DNA of 64,000 nucleotides, from positions 17,610,865-17,674,864 of the forward strand of contig OX438750.1 in NCBI GenBank assembly GCA_949316235.1. Direction: 5' to 3'. Shown here one piece after another: positions 11,613 to 21,701 of this stretch. Positions within the stretch are counted from its first letter, which is position 1. Each line of letters begins with the position of its first letter. Origin of the DNA: Oegoconia quadripuncta (Eukaryota; Arthropoda; Insecta; Lepidoptera; Autostichidae). The notes under the pieces were generated by a model. The model made no database searches. It was not told where the DNA came from and saw only the letters and a list, made by a program, of their open reading frames with translations. The position numbers and the translations under genes are program-made.

Positions 11613-11846
11613 GATATTCTAATGTGTACATAAAATGCATGTTTGCTCCCCTTTGACGCTTCAGTAAACTTGGAAATCGGCACCTCGTAATCAGACTGTA
11701 GGACTATAGGATCTTGACTTGTATGACACCAATTTAGGATATGTACTGTCGACTGCAAGTCATGCGTAATATTGCCAGAGTAAGATGAGCTGCCGCACAG
11801 TAGCGCGCCCAAGCAACGTGCAAACTGTCCAAGGTCAAAGTGCAAT

Positions 11847-12042
11847 CTGAGGGTGGAGTGTAAGTTTTGTTTCGACTTGACTTTACTACCGCGTTCACGT
11901 TTACGTGAAGATTTGTATTGAGAAATGTGCAGCGCCTCTAGCGGATAGTTTGCAAAACGATTTTTTTCATAAGGACTTCTTTCGTAAACGCGAACGCGAT
12001 GGTAAAGTTAAAAACGAGACAAAACTTACACTTTGCACACAG
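11847..12042. mobile_element. MITE with roughly 50-bp terminal inverted repeats, copy 1
   Basis: The left arm has GTAAGTTTTGTTTCGACTTG and a GCGTTCACGTTTACG block. The right arm is its inverted complement (CGTAAACGCGAACGC, then GAGACAAAACTTACAC). The interior carries GCAGCGCCTCTAGCGG. A hexamer TGCAAT lies just left (11841-11846) and again just right (12046-12051), possibly a target duplication. Copy 2 is at 45055-45252. No transposase is encoded. Confidence 0.75.
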
Positions 12043-12194
12043 ATGTGCAATCGATTGTACCACCTAATGTAGATCTTCCCTAAGATCCATACAAACTATT
12101 CACAGGTAACAGCTTAAGCAATTATAAGTGAATAAACAATTTTGTTTTTGCATTTGTTATTCCATTACAAAAATGTTCTCGTAAATACTTGTCG

Positions 12195-12530
12195 TGTGCG
12201 TCGGTAGCTTAATGGAGGAGACTCAGTCTCCCAATTTGGGAGGTCCAGGTTCGATTCCCAGGCAGGCCATGTACCAATGAGTTTTTAAATTTAATTTAAT
12301 TACTTATGTGCATTTATCCGACTGCTCTTAAACGGCGAAGGAAAACATCGTGAGGAAATCTGCAGGCCTGAAAAATAAAAATTCAAAGGCATGTGAAATC
12401 CCCAACCAGCATTGGGCCAGCGTGGAGGACTATGGCCCATACTCCCTCATATACGAGGGAAGGTCTATTATCCGTTGCGAAGTGCGATGTTTACGGGCTG
12501 AGATGGTGAAATAAATAAAAAAAATAAAAA
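12195..12530 (+). repeat. SINE-V (tRNA-derived SINE), complete
   Basis: The head is GCGTCGGTAGCTTAATGG with a B-box-like GGTTCGATTCC. Next come CAGGCAGGCCATGTACCAAT, a middle AACATCGTGAGGAAA and a late block GATGTTTACGGGCTGAGATG, then an AAATAAA tail. The same order occurs at 46882-47190 and inverted at 52788-53002. A 3' fragment is at 28295-28392. Confidence 0.85.
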
Positions 12531-12838
12531 AAAGATGTCTAAGTATTTCGTCATAGGCCTCCCACAAATAAACTCCCTTGGGTATAGGTGAAGATAGTAG
12601 GTGGTTAAAGAAGGAATAAGAAAGAAAAATAATAGCGAGGCATTTTGTAAGCACTTATATATTTTTAATAATTATTAGGTGGTATACAATTTAAAACATT
12701 AGATCATTATAATGTGCCTACTTTGATATAAACTAGACAATATCTCTATCAGAAATAACAATTGATAAAATACAAAACTAGTTACAAAATTAGATCAAGA
12801 CAAAAATACAGACTTACAATTAAAAGAAAGACGGAGCT
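12531..12838. other. AT-rich flank of the LTR cluster
   Basis: No gene or repeat was recognised between the SINE and the first LTR. Confidence 0.4.
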
Positions 12839-13611
12839 TGTTACATGACCGGCCTCACAACCAATGTACGGAATCCTTAACATCGAGACCCGCGCTACAT
12901 ACTGAACCCTAAATTATTAGTGATTAAGTTGTAATGTAACGCAGAGACAGCCCTGTTTAGAATTGTATCATGTGCAGCCCTGAAGTACTAATGTTTTGTT
13001 TGTATATCATCACATTTGGAAGTTTACTTTCTCATCAACTAATTAATATCGAACGTTCTAGACATTTGCTTTTCTCAGGAGATGCATTCTGTTTGTGCAT
13101 GCTCCTTAGATACCAGAAATATAAGTGCTTCTCCAACCCCTCATGAGTCAGTTGAAGCAAATACTCTCTACAGTGAAGATCAACTCAGCCACCAGAAGTC
13201 AAGTTCTTTGTAACCCTAGTATAAAAGTCTGTATACCCATTGTGTAACGGTGAGTTAATACAATTTGTATTAAAAGACTTTGTTGTTTCACTAGACAGGA
13301 TTCTACGCCCCTTCTCTACTAGACACACCTCACACACTACAAAGTGAACTGAACTCCGAACCTCATTAGATAATGTAGATAATGTATTTGACTCTCTCAT
13401 AGCATTTAGACACTGTACTTTACTTTTCTCAACGTTAGTTATGTAAACATCCCTTCCAACTCACCTATATACTCGTACTCCACAGCTCCCGATTCATTCT
13501 ATTTCCTAACTCGTAAGCATCAAGACAAAACTCTGTACCTTAGTTATAATTTTATATTAAATAAATACATAATCTTTAAAAAAAGTTAAAGTAGCAAGTT
13601 ATTGTGTAACA
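12839..13611 (+). repeat. LTR of gypsy/errantivirus family A, carrying a nested solo LTR
   Basis: The LTR starts TGTTACATGACCGG and ends ATTGTGTAACA. It is followed by AATT and the start of a tRNA-Ser primer binding site (TGGCGCAGT at 13616-13624), which stops abruptly. It matches the family A LTR at 17861-18190 on both sides of an insertion (12930-13341). Without the insertion its length is about 357 bp. It is separated from the next family A LTR by only 14 bp. Confidence 0.8.
12930..13341 (+). mobile_element. Solo LTR (412 bp) with 4-bp target duplication
   Basis: It starts TGTAATGTAACGC and ends CACACACTACA. It is flanked by AAGT on both sides (12926-12929 and 13342-13345). Across it, the family A LTR continues as in the copy at 17861. 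A related LTR end plus a different primer binding site (TGGTGTCAGAAGTGGGA, tRNA-Leu-like) is at 28787-28990, so this solo LTR belongs to a third LTR family. It formed by LTR-LTR recombination after insertion. Confidence 0.8.
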
Positions 13612-13625
13612 AATTTGGCGCAGTT

Positions 13626-13994
13626 TGTTACATGACTACCTCTTCGTCACACATCTATATACGGAACCTTCAACATATTCGTACTGAACCCTAAGTTGTG
13701 AGACAGTGATAACAGTGCTATTAACAAAGTGAACTCTGAACTGTTACAACTAATTAGTTAAGCTTCTATTTACTTTTCCCATTGATAATATTCTCTTTAG
13801 TTTGTATCATCTTGTTTACTTCTTTCCCCTTCCAAGTCCCGACCTATTAAAAAACTTGATCCTGCCATTTCCTAACACATTCTGTTCTCCAAATTTCGTG
13901 GCTGAAGTCAAAAATCTTTGTATTTTTGTATTTCTTAATTAAATCTATTTCCCTTTGTTTTTAAAAATAAAGTTTTGTCATTTACTGCATAACA
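13626..13994 (+). repeat. 5' LTR of family A copy A1
   Basis: It starts TGTTACATGACTACC and ends TACTGCATAACA, and is followed by ATT and the primer binding site. It is clearly related to, but diverged from, the LTRs at 12839 and 17861 (shared CATACTGAACCCTA-like and CTCAGTATT-type blocks, conserved ends). No matching 3' LTR was found for A1. Confidence 0.75.
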
Positions 13995-13997
13995 ATT

Positions 13998-14015
13998 TGG
14001 CTCAGTCGGTAGGAT
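13998..14015 (+). other. Primer binding site, tRNA-Ser type (A1)
   Basis: TGGCTCAGTCGGTAGGAT matches the complement of the insect tRNA-Ser 3' end (CCTACCGACTGCG plus CCA) with one mismatch. It sits 3 bp after the LTR. Confidence 0.8.
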
Positions 14016-14126
14016 AGCAGTTAGACAGGAATAACGTACCTGTGTAAGACAAGAACGAAGCTCTTGTTAGGGACAAAAATCGCCCCGCCGGAAACAGATA
14101 CGGTACCCGAAGGTTCCTGTCGAACC

Positions 14127-14156
14127 ATGCGCATCCTCATCTTCACGTTATTGTGG
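14127..14156 (+). promoter_or_regulatory. Leader mini-ORF ending at a splice donor (env first exon), A1
   Basis: An ATG at 14127 opens nine codons rich in Leu, Ile and Phe plus two bases, then meets TG|GTAAGT, a consensus splice donor at 14156. The matching acceptor is TTTTACAG ending at 16611, before the env region; its first base completes the codon and the frame stays open beyond it. The same layout is found in A2 (18313-18342 and 28105). I infer that the spliced env mRNA takes the start of its signal peptide from this leader exon. No transcript evidence is available here. Confidence 0.6.
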
Positions 14157-14336
14157 TAAGTGGCTGAACTTCTATGCTCTATTCCCTATTCCAAACAAAT
14201 CCTAAATCCTTATTCATTTACACGTATTTTAATACAATACAAATATTCTTTATTGCTTAATTTATTTTATTATTATTCTCTATTCTCATCTCAATTTTTT
14301 GTGTGTGTTTTCGCGTGTGTTATTTGCAAATTAATC

Positions 14337-14484
14337 ATGCCTGACGAAAAGGTCCTAGTACCTCAGGAGATAGGGTTAGCTCATCTGCTGGCATTAATCT
14401 CGGAATTCGATACGTCAAAATCTTATCAAGTTTACAAATTCGTCAGATCATGCGATACCGCATTTAAACTCGCAAGTCTGCCTC
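14337..14484 (+). pseudogene. gag N-terminal fragment, family A copy A1
   Basis: The ATG at 14337 follows the leader and opens about 49 codons of an acidic-start gag-like protein. It has a helix resembling the family B gag start (EFDTSKSYQVYKFV versus KFDGTKSKLFEFI). At about 14484 the reading changes into RNase H sequence in another frame, so the rest of gag is deleted. The same frame is open upstream to 14160, but that part is leader. Confidence 0.65.
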
Positions 14485-15160
14485 AACAGACCATAAACCG
14501 CTTACCTGGTTATTTTCTATCAAAGACCCAGGTAGTCGCCTAGTCCGATGGAGATTAAAACTAGAAGAGTACGACTATGAGATAGTTTACAAAGCCGGTA
14601 AAAACAACACCAATGCTGATGCCCTCTCCCGAATTCCTGTAAATAATACAAACCTTATTGACCTAACGACTGACGACAAATCCACTCACTCTAATCTTAT
14701 TGATCTGACTCCAAATAGCCAACCTACTAACCATGATGATTACCTACAAATCAATTACGAACATTTTGAAAATAACCCTTCCTACGATCTCAGCACCTCT
14801 AAACTAAAAAGATCACCAGATCGTCTCTTAGATTCCCGTCATAAAAATATTTTTATCCCGACCTCGTGCGAACCTTCTAACTACGAACCACTCTTCAATG
14901 AAGCATTGGAAATGTGTTCTCAGACAGAATCCTTTATTTCAAAATCCAAAGAACTCTATGATACTGATCTATTAATCTCTGACAAAAATCAAAACTTAGT
15001 GTTACCTAGTAAACCTAAACACCATGACTTTTGGGACTCCGAAAGCTATTTTAAAAGTCTCTAAATCAATCAAAATCATAAATTCGAAATATCCCTGACC
15101 TACGATGCGATAACACTTGCAAATTAGTGGGTAATGAAATGACCAATTACGCATAACAGC
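14485..15160 (+). pseudogene. RNase H end and RH-integrase linker of pol, A1
   Basis: It begins with the RNase H end motif TDHKPLTWLF and continues through RLVRWRLKLEEYDYEIVY and NNTNADALSR, identical in order to copy A2 (about 21400-21560). The linker then reads through to a stop at 15061-15063. Small indels relative to A2 break the frame before the integrase. Confidence 0.8.
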
Positions 15161-15164
15161 CCAC

Positions 15165-16277
15165 TTGGCCGATGTTTACGAGTGCAATATTATATTGTGC
15201 GAAAACAAAGTCGTTACCCCGAACACTAATGACATTCCTAACATCTTAAAAATATATCATAACGAACCACTCTCAGGTCATAGAGGTATTAATGAAACAA
15301 TGCGTAAAATACGAGAGGAATATTTCTGGAAAGGCATGACTGATGACATTAAGAATTACATAAATAATTGTCAGGTCTGCCAACAAAATAAAATTCAAAG
15401 GAAAACCTATAAATCCCCTATGGTCATCACTTCGTCTTCCACTGAGCCTTTCGAACGAGTTTCTATGGATTTAGTATCATATTCAGACATTAGTGATAAC
15501 AACAATAAATACTTCCTGACCTTACAAGACGAACTCACTAGATACGTGCAAGCATATCCTATACCTGATAAGGAAGCGGTCACAGTAGCCAAACAAATCT
15601 TATATTTTTGTCAACATTTCGGTGTCCCTAAACGCTTTCATTCAGACCAAGGCACTGAATTTATGAATAATGTCATGAAACAACTTATCAAATTTCTTTG
15701 CTCCAGCCAAACTTTCAACACAGCGTATCATCCGCAAACTAATGGTGCATTAGAGAGATTCCATGCTACCTTACGAGACCACATACGCATGTATCATAGC
15801 CGCAGACTCAAAAATTGGGATCAGATTATCCCATTCGCTGTCATGTGTCATAACACTTCAGTCAATAACTCTACTGGGTATACCCCACATGATTTACTCT
15901 TTGGATATAAACCTCGTCCATTCTACTCAATAAAGCATATACCTGACTATACCACTTGTGATTACCTTAAAGATTTAAATGAACGATTAAGATCCTCACG
16001 TGATACGGCTATACGCCACGTAGAGTCAATGAAAGAAAAAGCGAAGGAAAGGTACGACGCTGATATAAAAAATATGATTACTTATAATGTAGGTAATAAA
16101 GTTATGTTACGCATACCAAATCCAAATAACTTGGATCCTAAATGGAACGGCCCATATGACGTCATACGTGTTGGTTTCAATGAGAACTATCTCATTAGGA
16201 AATCAGGAAAAAATCAACTTGTCCATGCAAACCGTCTCCGTCCATTCAAAACAAACGAGTCACTTATTTCACTGTAA
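15165..16277 (+). pseudogene. Integrase domain of family A pol (A1), intact frame
   Basis: This is a 370-residue uninterrupted frame for retroviral-type integrase, which inserts the cDNA into the genome. The zinc-binding HHCC part is visible near residues 30-75 (YHNEPLSGHRG, then CQVCQQNK). The catalytic DDE triad is in SMDLVSY, FHSDQGTEF and NGALERFH. A C-terminal GPY module (NGPYDVIRVG) and the HANRLRPF end close the protein. It is the best preserved piece of A1, but it is cut off from the rest of pol by upstream indels and the gag-pol deletion. The Met used is arbitrary because this is a processed domain, not a free gene. Copy A2 has the same protein broken in three places. Confidence 0.85.
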
Positions 16278-16611
16278 ATAATCATTGCTTTGCTGTGTAG
16301 CGGCCGGCAACGAATAGCCCTACCGTTTATAGTCTCGCGCGTTGTAGAAGGCAACTAAGATAGACTCAGTAGCATAAGATCTTTATTTCATAATTCTACA
16401 TTTACTTATAAAAAAATAATAATAAAAATCATATTAATCTCTTTTCTCAACTAAATTAAATTCCTTTAGCATAAATAGAACAAATTTATTAACTATACAA
16501 ATTATATCATCAAGTAAATCTCGTAGTTATACTATAAATCTAATTAAGTCCTATCAATTAGATTAAAAATCTATAACAAACTCCAATTAACCCTGTAATA
16601 ACCTTTTACAG
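16278..16611 (+). other. pol-env intergenic part with env splice acceptor, A1
   Basis: The sequence TAGCGGCCGGCAACGAATAGCCCT after pol is kept in A2 (near 27830), so this spacer belongs to the element. It ends in AACCTTTTACAG, a splice acceptor (16600-16611). No coding frame is present. Confidence 0.6.
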
Positions 16612-17860
16612 GATCACCTCTATTGAGGCACAAATCCCTACTAGGAGGAGTAGGGATAGCTCGAAATTTCATGAATTCATGACTAATCCGTACATAAGTT
16701 TCATAATTTGCTCCTTCATAAAACTCATCATACTCATTATATTATATAAATTATACAAATTCATAAGAAATTTGACTAAGAAAGTAATCGATAGAAGAAA
16801 CACAAATGAAACTACTGTTTCATCTATTTCAGGGCAACCACCAATGTCAATGCCAGCATAGAGATGTCACGTTCCTTACCTTCCCACTCCGGGTTGTTTT
16901 TCAAAGAAAAAGGCACTATAACATCCGACAGACCAATCATGAAAATTTATAGTCTATAGGCAACTGAAACGTTTATTTATAGCCCATGAATCTCTCGTAC
17001 GTCTATCCGAAAAATTTCACATCTTTTCAATTAAACACACTACATTACCTAATATACAATCAACTAAATCTTTTCTTAAGGTTAGTCTCAGTAAAATTGA
17101 CAACAGACTTTCGGAACTTAACATGTATCTCGGCAAGAACTCACGTCAGAAACGAGAACTCTTAGACCCTTTGAGCTCTATATTGAAATGGCTAATCGGT
17201 ACCCCTGATGCAAAAGATGCCAAACGATACAATGACTGTATCGATTTACTTGAGAAACATGAAATCGACCTAACTTCTTGCAGAAGCAAGTGCAAATAAC
17301 ATCGTCTACTGTTAAGAATTTTAAAATTTCTTTTGATGAACAGATTATTAACGAAAATATCAACAGATTAACCAAATACCTTAACTCTACTGAAAAGGTG
17401 ATATTCGATCTAAGAGTTAGTGAAGAACTCTCTGCTATCTCTTTGCAAATTTTAGAGTCAGTAACTAATTTAGAAAGTGAAATCAATGATTGTCTAACTA
17501 GCATCTTATTTGCTAAATCCAATATAGTACATCCCTCTATTATATCTCTCCAAAAGCTATATCACGAACTTTTGCTCTCAAGTAATGTCAGAACTAACAA
17601 ACATTTAGTTTCACCTGTGACAATTTATAACATTCATACTATATTAGATTCATGTACCCTTTCAGCATATGTCTATTCTAATCGTTTAGTATATATATTA
17701 AATTTTCCTCTTATTCAACGTGATCCATTCACGCTATATCATATATATTCTATCCCAATACAACATCCCAATTCCTCCTATCATACCACTATCCTTTCTG
17801 AGCATACGTACCTAGCCATGAACCCTAATGGACAACACTATATATCTACGAGCTCTCTGG
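16612..17860 (+). pseudogene. Rearranged env (F-type fusion protein) pieces, A1
   Basis: Three env pieces are out of natural order. A short N-terminal part follows the acceptor (16612-16680). A membrane-anchor-like stretch follows at 16680-16861, with a run of Ile and Leu then basic residues and a stop. Next an ectodomain runs from about 17000 to 17860. The ectodomain has a furin-type site RQKR (17144-17155), then a Trp-containing hydrophobic segment as in baculovirus F/errantivirus envelope proteins. A frameshift lies near 17285; the following 218-residue frame continues the ectodomain and then runs into the A2 LTR. No functional envelope can come from this copy. Confidence 0.65.
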
Positions 17861-18190
17861 TGTTATATAACCGGCCTCCCAACCAATCTACGGAATCCTC
17901 AACATCGAGACCCACGCTACATACTGAACCCTAGGTGATTAAGTGAACCGAACTCCGAACTTCATTAGATAATGTAAATAATAACATAATGTATTCGCCT
18001 CTCTCATAGCATTTAGATATTGTAATTTACTACATCCAAACAAGCTTATATACTTGTATTCCGTAACTCCCCATTCATTCTAATTCCTAACTCTTAAGCT
18101 GTACAACGAAACTCTGTATCTTAGTTATAATTTTTATATTAAATACAATTTCCTTTTTAAAAAGTTATAGTGGCAACTTATTGTGTAACA
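17861..18190 (+). repeat. 5' LTR of family A copy A2 (330 bp)
   Basis: It starts TGTTATATAACCGG and ends TTGTGTAACA. It is closely similar to the outer parts of the LTR at 12839-13611. It follows directly on the interrupted env of A1. Confidence 0.8.
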
Positions 18191-18194
18191 AATT

Positions 18195-18212
18195 TGGCGC
18201 AGTCGGTAGGAT
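18195..18212 (+). other. Primer binding site, tRNA-Ser type (A2)
   Basis: TGGCGCAGTCGGTAGGAT is a perfect 18-base complement to the 3' end of an insect tRNA-Ser including CCA. Confidence 0.85.
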
Positions 18213-18312
18213 CTGCCTAAAGCAGTCAGACAGGTATAACGTAACTGTGAAGGATAAACATCGCCGGAACAGACACGGTACCTGAAGGGTTTTAATACAT
18301 CGCTGCCGAACC

Positions 18313-18342
18313 ATGCAGATCCTGTTTTTCATGTTTCTGTGG
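18313..18342 (+). promoter_or_regulatory. Leader mini-ORF ending at a splice donor (env first exon), A2
   Basis: An ATG at 18313, nine hydrophobic codons plus two bases, then GTAAGT at 18342. The acceptor is TTTGTTTACAG ending at 28105; the phase is the same as in A1. The nucleotide changes between A1 and A2 keep length, phase, hydrophobicity and the donor, which argues for function when the family was active. Confidence 0.6.
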
Positions 18343-18477
18343 TAAGTGGCTCAAACTATATGCTCTTCTCCTCAATTCGTTACATCCAAACCTATTTCCA
18401 TCAATAATATCCTCACTCACTATTTATTTTGTATACATATTATCTTCTGTAACTCTGTGTATGTGTATGTGTGATGT

Positions 18478-19030
18478 ATCCTTAGTAGGCCGAAAATCCA
18501 CTACGGAAGAGACAGCCTTAAACGTGTTCGTAAACGGTCTCAGTTCAGACATAGGTATTATGTTGCGAACAAAAGGCTTTAACACGCTCTCGGAAGCAGC
18601 CCATTTTGCTATACAAGAAGAGAAAATTAGGGCTATGAACATTGCTAGACAATCACTATTTAAGAACACAATCCATAAGCCCATCGCGAATAAGCCTATA
18701 CAACGAACTTACTTTAAGCACAACACACCTCAATCAACATCATCCTTCGCTAACAATAACACCACACCGCGACCAATTACGAAAGTGTGTAATTATTGCA
18801 AAAACACCGGACACGTCATATCTGAATGTCGCAAACGAGCTTATAATAACAGCCTCAGAAACAATCAATCTGAACAGCCTTCCCGAGTGAATCATTTAAC
18901 TCGTTTCCGACCAACGAGCCGGGCAACTCGTTGGGAATCGATTCAATGCCTTACTCACCCATCCCGACACCAACATCGACACCGAACTCAGACATGCTCC
19001 AACTCCAAGACTAAAGGCAACCCCTCCTAA
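18478..19030 (+). pseudogene. gag C-terminal half with zinc knuckle, A2
   Basis: The frame lacks the gag N-terminus. It starts with a region matching family B gag (ALNVFVNGLSSDI versus ALSVFLNGLNRDL) and carries a CX2CX4HX4C nucleic-acid-binding knuckle (CNYCKNTGHVISEC, about 18790-18835). A frame change follows before the protease. The Met listed upstream lies in leader sequence. Confidence 0.75.
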
Positions 19031-19073
19031 TCAATTAAATAGTCAACCGAATCCAGTCCATCGGGGACAAACC

Positions 19074-21696
19074 TTGACTATGCCCACTCAAAAACCCAAG
19101 CGTAATACATTCTCACAAACCATTCCAGTCTATCGTAGACAGCTTAGAGATGTATCTACCCAAACTGATATTTCCATATCCAACTCCTTTACTAAATCAC
19201 TTAACTCAAACTCGATTCCTACATCCAAATCTAAATCCCAAGTAACTGAATCGAGTTCGCAAACAGAAACCTACGAACAGGGTAACCAGCCCCAAACTCA
19301 GGTTTCTTCCAATATCATGTATCCCAAAACCAAACCTAAATCCAAATCCAAACCTAAATCAAAATCTAAATCAAAACCCAAATCAAAACCTAATTCCGAT
19401 ATACAATCATTTACTATCTCGTCATTAAACGATATTCCGCCTGAGAACCTCTTACATTGCACTTTCCATATCGAAGGCAATCCAGTCACACTCCTAGTAG
19501 ACACTGGAGCTGGTATATAAATTATTAATCGCGATAAAATCGGCAAAACTTCCCTCAACGAATCTGACATAGTTTCAATTATAGGTGTCTCTAACAGCCA
19601 AGCATCAACTCGAAGTTTTGGTAGCGCGAATATATCCTTGGATAACTTCCCCACATTCAAGTTCCATGTCGCTAACTTAAACATAAAAGCAGATGGTATT
19701 TTAGGAAATGATTTCTTGTCAAAATTCAATTGTAATATATATATTCAATCAAAAACCATGCGAATACAAAATCGATCTTATAAATTGTTTTTCCTTGATG
19801 AAAAGACAAAAGAATCAAATTGTAAAACTCAGATAGTCAACCGCCGTTCCGAGACCGTTATCTCTTGTTTCACTAACGATGTCCGAAACGGTCCTGCAAT
19901 CATCGAAAAACAACAATTACAAAATAATCTTGCAATTCCCAACGCACTCGTACAAGTCAAAGACAATCACTTCTTAATTACTTGTTTAAATTTTAGTAAT
20001 AACGATGAGCACATATCTATGCCAACGATCCAAACTTCCTTGCTTACAGAATCATTAGACACCAACACGCATTACCAAATAAACAATACTAACCAATTAA
20101 TTAACGACACTAACTCCGGTAATAAACAATTCCAAGTAAACAAACTCATTAGACGTGACCATCTTAACAAAGAGGAAAGCGACTCGTTAGATAAAGTTAT
20201 TAACAATTACTCAGACATCTTTTATACAGAAAATGAACCCCTGACATTTACGAGTCATACGAAACATTCCATACCTACTACTTCAGATATACCTATAAAT
20301 ACTAAGACCTATAGATTCCCCCATGTTCATCAACAAGAAGTAAAAACCCAAGTACAAAAGATGCTCGATCAAAATATAATACAACCTAGCACTTCTCCCT
20401 GGAGCAGTCCCATCTGGGTTGTACCTAAAAAGTTGGATGCCTCAGGTAAACAAAAATGGCGAGTAGTTATCGACTATAGGAAACTAAATGACATCACGAT
20501 AGGAGATAGCTACCCACTACCTAACATCACCGACATACTTGATAAGTTAGGTCATTCAGTCTACTTTACAACACTAGATCTAGCATCTGGATTCCACCAG
20601 GTCGAACTACAGCCTAAGGATATACCTAAAACAGCCTTTAGTACCCCTTACGGGCACTATGAATTCGTTAGAATGCCATTTGGCCTCAAAAATGCTCCTG
20701 CCACTTTTCAACGAGCAATGGATAATGTACTCTATGGCTTACAGGGAGAGCGTTGTTTTGTATATCTGGATGACATTGTAGTCTTTGCTTCTAGCCTCCA
20801 AGAACACGAACAAAAACTCACTGAAGTGCTTAATCGATTACGGGAACATGGTCTCAAAATCCAACCCGATAAATGCGAATTTCTGAGGAAAGAAGTCGCG
20901 TATTTGGGTCACATTATATCAAGCGAAGGGGTTAAACCAAACCCCGATAAAGTAAAAGCCGTCCAAGACTTCCCTACTCCCAAATCATGCAAGGACATTA
21001 AATCCTTTCTAGGTCTCTCAGGGTACTATCGCAGATTCATACCTAATTTCAGCAAGATCACTAAACCATTAACCAGTTTACTAAAAAAGGACGTCCCATT
21101 CATATGGGATGAATCACAACAGCACGCATTCGACACCTGTAAAAACATTCTGACAACAACTCCTTTACTGCAATATCCCGAATTCAATAAAGAATTCATC
21201 TTAACAACCGACGCATCCATACACGCTGTCGGCGCTATATTGTCTCAAGGAGAAATTGGTAGAGACCTACCAATCGCATACGCCTCACGGACGTTAAACA
21301 AAGCCGAATCAAACTATTCAACAATTGAACGTGAGCTTCTAGCCGTATGGGCCGTAAAACACTTCCGTCCTTATCTGTTTGGACGAAAGTTCAAAATTGT
21401 CACAGATCACAAGCCTCTCACGTGGTTGTTTTCCATTAAAGACCCAGGTAGTCGTTTAGTTCGCTGGAGATTAAAATTAGAGGAATATGACTATGAGATA
21501 GTTTACAAAGCCGGTAAAAACAACACCAACGCAGATGCCCTCTCACGACTTCCTGTAAATAACACCAACCTTATTGACCTATCCCTTGATGACGACCCCA
21601 CTCACTCTAACTTTATTGACCTGACTCTAGATAGCCCACCTACCAACCACGATGATTACTTACAAATGAATTACGAACATTTCACAAACAATACTT
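19074..21696 (+). pseudogene. pol: protease, reverse transcriptase, RNase H (A2), one nonsense codon
   Basis: It runs in one frame apart from a TAA at 19518-19520 right after the protease active site LVDTGAG. The linker before it has a lysine-serine-proline repeat (19320-19395). The second half of protease has ILGNDFL. Reverse transcriptase follows with IDYRKLND, LDLASGFHQ, MPFGLKNAPATFQ and the catalytic YLDD near 20765. RNase H has TDASIHAVGA and TDHKPLTWLF. The frame is cut at 21697 by the Copia target duplication, and the stop a few codons later lies in the Copia LTR. RT and RNase H otherwise look undamaged, so A2 decayed recently. Confidence 0.88.
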
Positions 21697-21701
21697 CATA
21701 T

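Larger units (their letters stand above)
13626..17860 (+). mobile_element. Family A errantivirus-like LTR element, copy A1 (deleted)
   Basis: Order: LTR, tRNA-Ser PBS, leader with a small ORF and splice donor, gag N-terminus, large deletion, end of RNase H, linker, integrase, then rearranged env pieces. The deletion joins gag codon ~49 directly to the RNase H end (about 14484), removing the rest of gag, protease and reverse transcriptase. Its right end is cut by the LTR of copy A2 at 17861 within the env ectodomain. It is a gypsy-superfamily element of the env-bearing (errantivirus) type, by the Ser PBS, pol order and the furin-site env. Confidence 0.8.

Noticed and set aside
15165..16277. 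Free-standing host integrase gene
   Set aside because: It is embedded in element A1 between RNase H and env pieces, has no promoter or introns and has a twin in A2.
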